24,696 nucleotides of DNA from Pelargonium nanum (GCA_036897485.1 JAYMTF010001273.1:1-24696); one strand, 5' to 3'. Counted from the first letter of the stretch, positions 8,212 to 16,952 are shown. Translations and numbers: made by a program. The notes: generated from the sequence alone by a model not told the origin.

Positions 8212-11200
8212 ATGAGTGGCCGGAAAATGCCGCAAGAGGAGGTGGTGGTGGTGGAGGTGACGGAGGCGAAGGTGACGGAGAACAGCAGGCCCGACGGCGG
8301 GAGGGTTGTTCACCGGAAAAACGACGTCGTCCAGGTGGTGCTGAGAGTGCTCTGCTTGGCCACTTCTGTGACGGCGCTCTCGTTCATGGTCACTGCCAAG
8401 CAAGCAAGCACTATCTCCATCTACGGCTTTCACCTCCCTGTCTACTCCAACTGGTCCTTCTCTCAGTCCTTCGAGTAAGCTCTCGTTTCACGATCTCTGC
8501 GATTCGATCTCTCTGTCCTTCGATTTTCTGAGTTTTGAATTATTTGCGGTGCTTTTTGCTGGTACTTCCTGATTTGTTACTCTGTTTGGTTGCTGAGAAA
8601 ATTTTGAACCGGAAACAGGAAATTAAGTTGTGTTAGCACTTCATTTCCTTGGATTTGCGGAGAAATGATGATCTCGTAGCTTCTAGTTGTATTTAGCACT
8701 GTTGAGTTTGTAAATGGAAATCTTCTTTTGTTTTGCTTTGCTTTCTGGGTTGTTTGTGGTGCTTTTTGCTGTCACTCCTGATTTGTTACTCTGTTTGGTT
8801 GCCGAGAAAATTGTGAGCGGAAAAAGGAATTCTGTTAGTACTTCTTTTTTCTTGGATTCACAAAGAAAAATGACGATCTCGTAGTTTCTAGTTGTATCTA
8901 GCTAAGTTGAGTTTGTAGATTTTCTTTCTGGATTATTTGTGGTGTTTTATTGCTGTTACTTCTGGTTTCTCATTCTGTTTGGTTGCTGAGAAATTAAATT
9001 CTGCTAGTACTTCATTTTTCTTGGATTTGCAGAGAAATAACGATCTCTTCTCACGCAAGCAAGCTAGAAAGCTACATTCTAGTCGTATTTATCAAATTCG
9101 AGTTTATAGATGAAAATTTTCTTTTCTTTTCCTTTCCTTTCTGGCCAGCCAAACAGTCAGACAGAGAGGGTATTGGAGGTTTATGCTTTAATTTACTAAA
9201 ATGTCCTTTGGTTACTTGTTTATGTTGGGGACTTGTTTGTGGTTTTTTGTCAAATACCCTTGTGTCTGGTGCTTCCTGAGTAGCAACAAAAGTTGGTGAA
9301 GGGCCATTTTCCAGCTTCCATCATTCACAGCATTTGAATGAATAGAAACAGACTCGTGAATCAATATTTTGTTTATAGTACAAAATTATCATGTCATTTG
9401 GTTGTTTGTAGAAATGCAACCTTTGTGATTACTTTAAATAGAAGTACGATCCATTTTTAAATATTGTTGGATTCAACTACAAGATCATTTTTTCGATGAG
9501 CTCCTTTGGATCCGAACCCGCAGGAGTTTGAAAATTGTCTAGCATTTTGCAGGTTCAGATGACATAAGATATTTTGAATTTTTTCGGGTCAGTTTGGAAA
9601 GCTTGCACTTTTTTATTATGTACAAGCCGTTGTTTTTAGAATTGTGAGCTCTAGTCACACCATTGCGGGGGCAACCATCACTTTGTTTTTGTTTCGTTGA
9701 CTCAAACACGTGACTTTAAAGTCCTAAAGAAACAACCTTATCACTCACTCTCCTTTTGACAAATTGGAATGTGAGTTTTTTGTGTGAATAATTTGTGTAA
9801 TTGCTTTTTGGAATTGTAATATGGTAAAATGCTATTGTTATTTAAACCTTGTTACTCCTATTTCTTTTTCTTTTTTTGATATAGTGTTACTCCTATTTCA
9901 AAATGAGTGGTTTGATATCTATTTGGAGAAAAATTAAGGAGAAAGAGGCACCCAAATGTAAGAGAATCAGGACACTGATTTTGAGACGAAGAGAGTATAT
10001 GTTTTATAATGCAGTTGAATCTTGCATTTCAGAGAAAGTTTTGATGGTCCACATCAAGGCGACTTGTATTGTGGTGAATGAACTTTGCTTGGTCCATTGT
10101 TCCACATTTTATAATAGAGATCACAACAAGAGTGATCTATAGGTTTTGAATATTGTGTTGGATTGAAAATTAAGAATGCTTGAAGGCAAAAGACAGTTCA
10201 GAAGCATGATTTGAATGATCATACATTTGTTTGCTGAATTTGTGGCAAGCAGGTATCTTGTTGGACTTTCTGCGGCTGTTGCGGCTCACTCATTGCTGCA
10301 ACTGCTTATTAGCATGTCGAGGATGCTGAGGAAGTCTCCTGTGATTGCTTCAAGGAATTATGCATGGCTAGTTTTTGCTGGAGATCAGGTAAAACTGTTT
10401 GTTCATGCTTATAGTGCTGAAGGTTTTGCATGAAAAAGAACTTAAAATATTGGATATACACTTAATATTTAACTGTATCACATTCTTGATTTCCACTTAT
10501 TTTTTCCTCTTTTGCATAAAAACGAGTTTTGTGAACATGTAAACAGAACACATGAGAACAGCCTAAAACTTGCAATGTGCATGAATTATTGATAAAATTC
10601 TTATAATAAGTTAGTTAGTATCCAATGAAGTTTTTGCAACTCATGTCATGAAAATACAGGAGTGAATGTCACACCAACTAATTTATACTTAATTTCTTAA
10701 AATGGAAATCAACACATGTCATAGGAATACAAAAGTAAACTTTTGGGTTTAGCAAAGTTTAAGGTCTATTTAGGCACTCAATAGTCTACCTTAGCTCTCG
10801 TTTTGGTCCACATTAGTGTTGACAATTTGTGTGTATTGTGTTCATGTCGTGCTCAAAGTTGATTGTGTGTTTCACGACTCAAAACAGACAGAACACATTT
10901 AACTCATTATCCAAATGATCCATGTTGACACAATACAACTAACACATTTGATATGGTATTATGATTAATTTACCATTATACCTTCAAGTGTGTGTGTTTC
11001 GAAAAACCGAACACGCTAATCCCGTGTCGATTGCTATTGCAGTTGTTTGCTTATGCGATGATGAGCGCGGGATCAGCAGCATCGGGAGTGACCAACCTGA
11101 ACCGCACGGGCGTGCGACACACAAGTCTGCCAAACTTCTGCAAGCCCTTACATTACTTCTGCGAGCGAGTGGCAGTCTCAATTGCCTTCACTTTCTTCAG

Positions 11201-11261
11201 CTGCTTCCTGCTCGCCGCATCCGCTGTCCAGAACGTGGTCTGGCTTTCCAAGTATAATTAG
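8212..11261 (+). CDS. CASP-like membrane protein (UPF0497 family), 205 aa, probably CASPL3 type
   Basis: CASP-like proteins are four-span plasma-membrane proteins related to the Casparian strip scaffold proteins, which organise cell-wall domains; most CASPLs have no assigned role. Exons are 8212-8474, 10253-10388 and 11043-11261 (introns of 1778 and 654 bp; phases 2 and 0). The cytosolic N-terminus (1-38) has a Val/Glu-rich run. Membrane segments are near 39-62, 90-109, 126-149 and 176-200, with both termini cytosolic. The family's conserved Arg in segment 1 is R45 and the conserved Asp in segment 3 is D132. The second outer loop holds NLNRTGVRHTSLPNFC and two cysteines (166 and 173). The segment YAMMSAGSAASGVTNLN (137-153) is characteristic of the subgroup I recall as CASPL3A; the family call is firm, the subgroup less so. 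A second in-frame Met is at residue 6. A weak TATA-like CATAAAAA is at 8101. Confidence 0.93.
8475..10252 (+). other. Long first intron of the CASP-like gene
   Basis: The donor GTAAGC at 8475 and acceptor AG at 10251-10252 join Glu88 to Tyr89 of the family sequence exactly. At 1778 bp it is the longest intron in the window. It begins with C/T-rich sequence containing TTCGATCTC and GATTTTCTGAG-type stretches (8500-8531), then the three-copy tandem duplication, then unrelated AT-rich sequence. A 79-codon open stretch at 9903-10142 has no family resemblance and is taken as chance. Confidence 0.85.
8539..9125 (+). repeat. Three-copy degenerate tandem duplication, about 185-210 bp unit
   Basis: The copies begin near 8539, 8749 and 8931. 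Each has, in the same order: TTTGYGGTG, TTTTTGCTG or TTATTGCTG, an ACTYCTG stretch, TCTGTTTGGTTGCYGAGAAA, TTAGYACTTC or CTAGTACTTC, TTCTTGGATT, a GATCTC stretch and CTAGTYGTAT. The GGTTGC motif recurs at 8582, 8791 and 8975. Copy 3 has lost a segment and gained one with CAAGCAAGCTAGAAAG. The copies are too diverged for a recent event. Confidence 0.85.
10814..11036. mobile_element. Probable decayed TIR element in CASP-like intron 2
   Basis: The left end TAGTGTTGACAATTTGTGTG resembles the ends of the TAGAG-type elements. The interior alternates GTGT, CATGTCGTGC and AACAC motifs and ends CCGTGTCGATTGCTAT, which would be the decayed mirror end. This GTGTCG/CGACAC-rich type is common in plant intergenic DNA. 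Its right end would stop about 6 bases short of the exon 3 acceptor. The boundaries are uncertain. Confidence 0.35.
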
Positions 11262-12190
11262 ATTCCTTGTTACTTCTCAGAGATACTTAGAGATTTGTTT
11301 CAACCCTTTAGCCACTACAAATGATGGTCCTAATTGGTGTAATGTTTTGTGATGGGAGTGGGTCAATTTGGTCTTTTCAGCACTGATTTGTGAAACATTT
11401 TGTGTACCTTGTTGTAATGTAATTACAATGATCAGTTCACCTCAGATTGATAAAGATTAATTCGAATTCGATTGAAAAGGTGTTCACGAGTCGGATCGGA
11501 TTTTAGATTTTAAAGTAATTGTGTTGGTTTTCCCGATTCAATACTTATTTTTATGGAATATGTTCGAGTCCAAATTGAAATTTGGCGGGTTTGGATTTTC
11601 AAATGTATGCGGGTTTCGATCTCTAAGTTGCCACCTCACAATTCAACTACGAGATTGGGGTGAAAAACCCAAGAAAATGTTTCCTTTGAGTATCTTATCT
11701 ATTTATTTTGTTCGTGAAATCGTTGTTAATTTGAAAAACTCGTGCGTTTGTGTTCTTTTAATTTTTTATCATTATTTTTTTTTAAGATGTGCACAGTCAA
11801 ATTAGATTGACGTGGCAATGATTTTTTTTGTTGTTGATATGATAAACATGTGACACTTATGTTAATTATATTCATGAATGAGATTATTTTAGAACAAAAT
11901 TGTATAATTCAAATATCACATTGGACAAAATTGACGTACCTACCACGTCTCAGTAATACATTTTTGTTGTACATCGATTTTATCAGTAAACTTAGCTAAT
12001 TTAAACGTCACAGTTTGCCACGTCAACATAAATGGTCAAGTCAACCTAATTCGCCAACACAGGAAAGGATTAGACAAATTTGAAACAAAATACTAAAAAT
12101 AACATAATTTGGGACCAAATTGAAACATTATGAATTGTTTGTAGACTATATTGAAACAAAAAAAATAGACGCCAATTCAGAACAAAATAT
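11262..12190. other. CASP-like 3' region and intergenic DNA, no gene seen
   Basis: The CASP-like 3' UTR probably ends near 11415-11460, where GTAATTACAATG and GATAAAGATT occur; no canonical AATAAA is visible. A GGATCGGATTTT / GGCGGGTTTGG / CGGGTTTCGATCTCTA stretch at 11490-11625 resembles a decayed TAGAG-family copy with only its right end recognisable. The rest, to 12190, is A/T-rich, with TGACGTGGCA (11809) and CCACGTCAAC (12018), a weak inverted pair. Confidence 0.5.
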
Positions 12191-12221
12191 ACAGTTGAGG
12201 GACCAAAATGAAATACTTTCC
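11806..12221. repeat. Decayed dispersed repeat, copy 2, abutting the CPN60B promoter
   Basis: The 31 bases at 12191-12221, which include GGGACCAAAATGAAAT, match the left-edge repeat of the window at 25 of 31 positions. A second internal unit GGGACCAAATTGAAAC is at 12111-12126. The sequence runs to within about 50-80 bp of the likely CPN60B transcription start. Confidence 0.4.
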
Positions 12222-12305
12222 TTTATTTATTTAAATTCTACCGTATCTACTCTTCTTCCATTGCCGGAGTTAACAAAGCTGCGCACAATCCGACCCTTAT
12301 CCTCT

Positions 12306-12323
12306 AAACCCTACAAAACCCTA
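12306..12323 (+). promoter_or_regulatory. Pair of telo-boxes in the CPN60B leader
   Basis: AAACCCTA occurs twice, at 12306-12313 and 12316-12323, ten bases apart. They are followed by a C/T-rich leader and the intron donor at 12360. The position is typical of telo-boxes near plant transcription starts. A TATA-like TTTATTTAAA stretch lies at about 12225-12235. Confidence 0.55.
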
Positions 12324-12359
12324 TCTTCTCTTCGATTCTCAATACCCATTTGTTTCCAG

Positions 12360-12877
12360 GTAATTTTTCTCTTCCCAACTTTCTGATTGGTTGATGAGAA
12401 AATGTGATGGAAAATTGTTCAATTTCTTGTCGATTATAGAATAATCTATTAAATATGTGATTAAGACTAAATTTTGAACGTTTCTGGAAAATTTGCGATT
12501 GTTAGTTTTGTAGTTCGAGTTCTGTTCTGTTTAATTGCCGAGGGTTGCATGAAAAATCTGTACTTGATGTGTGTTTTAGAACCGCCACTCTGTTTTATTT
12601 TGGTGTTGTAAGTTTCTGAAGTTTCATATGATTCTGAAATTTCTTGCTATTTTGCTGAACAGATTTAAGATAATTGTGTACTGATTCATTCATGAAATAT
12701 TGAAATCGAAAACCAAAATTTGTTTTTAGGAGTTTTGTCAATTTATATTGTATAGTGTTTGTTGAATATGTATTTTATAATGTTCCTTATCAGCTATTTA
12801 AAATGATTTGTGGTTCGTGATCGATTGATCATGTGGAATGGGCTATTCAACACAACGTGGTGTTTGTGATGTATCAG
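12360..12877 (+). other. 5'-UTR intron of CPN60B
   Basis: The donor is CCAG/GTAATT at 12360, and the acceptor ATCAG at 12873-12877 is 16 bases before the ATG at 12894. The 518-bp interval is T-rich and carries the shared first-intron motif near its start (12383-12416), with a weaker second copy at 12525-12556. Confidence 0.7.
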
Positions 12878-12893
12878 GTTTTGTTGAACAAAA

Positions 12894-15800
12894 ATGGCTT
12901 CATCTTTGACAACTGCGTCATCCGTGGGCTCTTTGGCGTCTCCCGGAAGCTGCATTCTGGATAAGAAACTTTTGAGATCTTCAGAAAAGTCGTCTTCAGC
13001 TTCATTTACGGGTAGAAGGCGGAGTGTAAATTTGCACAAAAGATGTTCTGTTAGGGTTATGGCAATGGCCAAGGAGTTGCATTTCAACACGGATGGTTCT
13101 GCTATTAAGAAGTTACAAGTAAGTCGGCTGTTAGTATTATATAATTTGATACTATATGATGGTGAAGCGCGTGTAACTTATATTGATATGCACTATTTTC
13201 AGACGGGCGTCAACAAGCTTGCGGATTTAGTAGGTGTCACTCTTGGTCCGAAGGGGAGGAATGTTGTGTTGGAGAGCAAGTATGGTTCTCCAAAAATCGT
13301 TAATGATGGTGTGACTGTGGCCAAAGAGGTATGCTTAGCATTGAGTAGCTCCAAAATTTTATGTATTTTTTTCAATGGTTATCTTTCTCTACTTCACCGT
13401 ATTCTTGTTTGCATTTAGAGCCTTTAGTAATTTTCATTAGCTAAATTAAGCACATCTTCATAATTTTATATACAAACATGTAGATCTTCTAGGGGAAAAC
13501 ATACCGGTTCATTAATAAAATCTGAATTGTTTAATAGGTTGAGTTGGAAGACCCTGTTGAGAACATTGGTGCTAGACTGGTGAGGCAAGCCGCATCAAAG
13601 ACCAATGATATGGCTGGTGATGGAACTACCACTTCTGTTGTGCTTGCACAAGGTCTGATTGCTGAAGGTGTTAAGGTTTGTGAAGAATCCATGTCCTTTT
13701 TTTCGTAATTCTAAATTAAAGAAACTTGCGGAAATATTTGGGATCTGAGATCAGCATTCTTATTTCTATTTTACATTGATTCATTCAGGTGGTGATAGCT
13801 GGTGCAAATCCCATTCAAATTGCCAGGGGTATTGAAATCACCACAAAAGCTCTGGTGACCGAGCTTAAGTCAATGTCGAAAGAGGTATACCGGGATATTC
13901 TTCAACCTCGAAAGAGCTAATGCAAACCTTATAACCCTGATTAAAAGCCTTTAATTTCTTTAGGTTCCTAGCTGATTCACCGTTTTTTAGTATTTCCTTA
14001 CTGATTTTGTTGCGCATTTTTTATCTGAAATTTGGTTTTCAGGTAGAAGATAGTGAGCTAGCAGATGTGGCTGCTGTTAGTGCTGGAAACAACTACGAAA
14101 TAGGGAATATGATAGCTGAGGCCATGAGTAAGGTTGGCAGGAAGGGTGTGGTGACTCTTGAGGAAGGATCAAGTGCTGAGAACAGCTTGTATGTTGTGGA
14201 GGGGATGCAATTTGACCGTGGTTATATCTCCCCTTACTTCGTCACGGATAGTGAGAAAATGTCCGTTGAATTTGAAAACTGCAAGGTATTTGACCATGCT
14301 ACGGTTTAATAATTTGGTTTTACCTGACTTCCCAAGTCTAGCGTTTCTGCTTTGGATCTCACTAATTGTTTGGTTCGGTTTGTGCAGATGCTTTTGGTTG
14401 ACAAGAAAATTACAAATGCTAGGGATCTTGTTTATGTTTTGGAAGATGCTATTAAGGGGGGTTACCCGGTTGTGATAGTTGCTGAAGACATCGAGCAGGA
14501 GGCTTTGGCAACTCTTGTCGTGAACAAGCTCAGAGGAACACTTAAGATTGCAGCACTAAAAGCCCCGGGATTCGGACAGCGCAAAAGTGAATATCTTGAT
14601 GATATTGCTATCCTGACTGGAGGTCTGTCTAATTTTTAGCGTGAATGATTCATAACTTCCACACAAGTTTGTGTTTATGTTTAAAGATCACAACTTTATC
14701 ATTATTATGTGGTTTATTCAGGAACTGTGATTAGAGAGGAGGTCGGGTTATCGCTTGACAAAGCTGAGAAAGAAGTTTTAGGGAACGCTGCCAAGGTGGT
14801 GCTTACCAAGGAGTCAACTACAATTGTCGGTGATGGCAGTACCCAGGAAGCAGTGAACAGAAGAGTTATCCAGATCAAGAACCTAGTTGAGGTGATGATG
14901 GATAAACATTTTCCTTTTCTTCCATATTGTGTTTAACTCACTTTTATCACTGATCTGTAGTGATTATTTTCTATCTCGTAGGCTGCAACACAAGACTATG
15001 AAATAGAGAAGCTCAATGAAAGAATCGCAAAACTTTCAGGTGGTGTTGCCGTCATTCAGGTGATTCATCGATGATTTGCCTCGTCAATATACAAGTTCTA
15101 GTTGTTAAATTTCTTTTTTGCCCTTTATTTAAGTTTTTGGGTTTGTACATAGGTGGGAGCACAAACAGAAACAGAGCTAAAAGAAAAGAAACTAAGAGTA
15201 GAGGATGCTCTTAATGCAACAAAGGTAATATATACGATAAATATATTTTTGGTTATGCTGCATTATTATCGTTTCTGAAGCATTGATCTAAGGTTAAAAT
15301 GTTAAGACTTAAGAGTGGTTCATAATTTTCTCTTCTTCTCAGGCGGCTGTTGAGGAAGGTATTGTTGTCGGTGGAGGGTGTACCTTGTTGCGCCTTGCGG
15401 CAAAAGTTGACGCCATCAAAGAAACCCTCGAAAATGATGAACAAAAGGTGATACCATATGCAAATGAGTTATGCCGCACACTTCGATATTTTATTTTCTT
15501 TCTCTTACTGAACTTCCTCAAATTGGTTTGTAGGTTGGAGCTGAAATTGTTAAAAGAGCATTGGGGTATCCAATGAAGTTAATTGCCAAGAACGCAGGGG
15601 TTAATGGAAGCGTTGTGATAGAAAAGGTTCGTTGTTGTATTAATGGATCTATTTTAGTTTGTAATGTGTATTGATCACTTTGTAATAATTTGTATCGTTC
15701 TCTACTTTTCAGGTGCTGTCCAGCGACGATCCAAAATATGGTTACAATGCTGCAACCGGGAAATACGAGGACCTGATGGCTGCCGGCATAATTGACCCCA

Positions 15801-16830
15801 CGAAGGTAAGTTTCTCTATCGATTGAGATACATCTCTCGGAAATTGAGGCGGTCCTTTGATATTTAAAGTACCAACTTTGAGTCTAGGAAGCACGGATTC
15901 GCTGCTTGCCCAACAAATTCAAACTTCCTAGTCTCAAAGTTTGAGAGCACTTGGTAGGATCTGTAGATGGTTTCGCTGTTGTATGACCGAGTTCCATGTC
16001 TCTTAAAGAATAACAATACACGAGTGTCAAAAGTACAAAAGACTTATGTAGATTTTGTGAGAATCGGCGATTTAGGTATAGCTATCAAGTACATGTCAAG
16101 AACATTAGTAGATTTGACAATTTGGACCCAAACCGGGCACTCCAAATCCAACCCCCAATTTTGCGAGTCTGGGTCATACAATAGGCCCGTTTATTTTTCA
16201 GGTCCAGCAACCTGCACTCAACCCGCTTATTCTCCATTTACAAACCCACAATCCAAGTCCTACCCGCAACTCTTTTGGGTTGTGTTTATTCTTTTCAATA
16301 CAAATTGCTAGGTCTACTTTCTGCACGGCCGTTTGAATTGTCCATTTATAGCAAATACTACACACCATATGTGGACAACAATGTCTATCATGAGACGGAG
16401 GATCGGTAACTTTAAGCTATGCAATGTTCATGTAATGAAGTAACTCCGTTCTCCAAGGGTACATTGGGTAGGTAAATATAAACCGTGCATTGTGCATGTC
16501 ATGAAGTAACTTCGGTTTCCATGGATAGGCAAGTATAAGCCGTGCATTGTGCATATCATGAGGAAACATCGTTTTTTTCCGTCACAGGTGGTGAGATGTT
16601 GCTTGGAACACGCCTCCTCTGTTGCAAAGACGTTCCTCACATCCGATGCTGTTGTAGTTGACATCAAGAAACCCGAACCCTTACCTGCCGGAAACCCAAT
16701 GGATAACTCAGGTTATAAATCTCAACCTTATCCCTCTATGATTCAAAAATTCTAATAGCAACTTACTTTTAGCTTGATCGGATAATAACTGTTTCGTGTT
16801 TTGTTTGCCATGTCAGGATACGGATACTAA
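12894..16830 (+). CDS. CPN60B: Plastid chaperonin 60 beta subunit (RuBisCO large subunit-binding protein beta), 603 aa
   Basis: CPN60B is the beta subunit of the chloroplast GroEL-type chaperonin, which folds imported and plastid-made proteins, including the RuBisCO large subunit, with ATP in the stroma. Exons: 12894-13118, 13203-13328, 13538-13675, 13789-13884, 14043-14285, 14388-14622, 14722-14891, 14982-15059, 15153-15224, 15343-15447, 15534-15626, 15713-15805, 16588-16711, 16817-16830. All introns are GT-AG, and the 1812 joined bases are open throughout. Residues 1 to about 54 are a Ser/Arg-rich chloroplast transit peptide; the mature part starts near [14 protein letters not shown]. Nucleotide-binding signatures are LGPKGRN (89-95), the catalytic-Asp motif GDGTTT (144-149; D145), VVGGG (469-473) and IIDPTK (553-558; D555, matching the ATP-contacting Asp of GroEL). 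The C-terminus is [10 protein letters not shown], typical of plant beta subunits. The length fits the usual ~600 residues. No frameshift or missing key residue is seen. Confidence 0.97.
15872..15943. repeat. 20-bp inverted repeat (hairpin) in CPN60B intron 12
   Basis: The left arm CCAACTTTGAGTCTAGGAAG (15872-15891) pairs with the right arm CTTCCTAGTCTCAAAGTTTG (15924-15943) with 2 mismatches out of 20, across a 32-base loop. A further TACCAA / TTGGTA pair lies just outside (15870-15875 and 15951-15956), offset on the right by an insertion. It may be a remnant of a small foldback element. Confidence 0.7.
16109..16316. mobile_element. Short TIR (MITE-like) element, TAGAG-family copy D, in CPN60B intron 12
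   Basis: The left end TAGATTTGACAATTTGGACC and the inverted right end TAGACCTAGCAATTTG (other strand) bound 208 bp. The interior has CCTGCACTCAACCCGC, nearly the same as CCTGCACTCAACTCGC in copy A (6471-6486), which links these two copies inside as well as at the ends. The 8-bp flanks do not match, so any target duplication has decayed. Confidence 0.55.
16418..16571 (+). repeat. Degenerate tandem array, 2.5 copies of a 57-66 bp unit
   Basis: The units start near 16418, 16484 and 16541. Anchors are YGTGCATTGTGCATGTCATG (copies 2 and 3; copy 1 reads CTATGCAATGTTCATG), then AAGTAACTYCG, then TAGGYAARTATAARC. Copy 3 stops after AGGAAACATCG and runs into the polypyrimidine tract of the acceptor. 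Confidence 0.75.
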
Positions 16831-16937
16831 ACAATGCAGAAATTAGAATAGATTTTGATTCTTGTGAGCAAATGCTGCAATTGGTTCAGCTCCTATCAGA
16901 CCATAGTAGCAGGATTTGGATCATGAGTTGAAAATGT

Positions 16938-16952
16938 AATAAATTGAATAAA
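16938..16952 (+). terminator. Two overlapping-range poly(A) signals of CPN60B
   Basis: AATAAA occurs at 16938-16943 and 16947-16952, 108-122 bases after the stop codon. They are followed by TTTTGTCTAATTG and a 17-base T run at 16981-16997. The spacing fits a plant 3' UTR of about 130-170 bases. Confidence 0.6.

Larger units (their letters stand above)
15806..16587 (+). other. Enlarged intron 12 (coding) of CPN60B
   Basis: This intron is 782 bp, against 84-209 bp for the other coding introns of the gene. Three insert-like structures account for much of the excess: a hairpin at 15872-15943, a TAGAG-family element at 16109-16316 and a short tandem array at 16418-16571 ending 16 bases before the acceptor. 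The splice sites GTAAGT and TCACAG are intact, so the gene should still be functional. Confidence 0.85.

Noticed and set aside
8196..8531. Gly- and Arg-rich open frame overlapping CASP-like exon 1
   Set aside because: It is a shifted reading of the GGTGGTGGTGG-rich first exon; the other frame gives a clear CASP-family protein with its Arg and Asp in the right membrane segments.
9903..10142. 79-codon open frame inside CASP-like intron 1
   Set aside because: It lies wholly within the long first intron, has no family motif and no splice partner in frame with the flanking exons; the Lys/Arg-rich start reflects purine-rich sequence.
10961..11257. Open frame overlapping CASP-like exon 3 in another frame
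   Set aside because: It begins in the intron and is out of frame with the family-conserved YAMMSAGSAASG reading.
15967..16311. 114-codon open frame in CPN60B intron 12
   Set aside because: It lies within the enlarged intron and across a TIR element; no protein motif is visible.
16428..16667. Minus-strand frame with repeated MHGLYLP words
   Set aside because: The repetition is produced by the tandem array at 16418-16571, and the rest is the reverse of a CPN60B exon.
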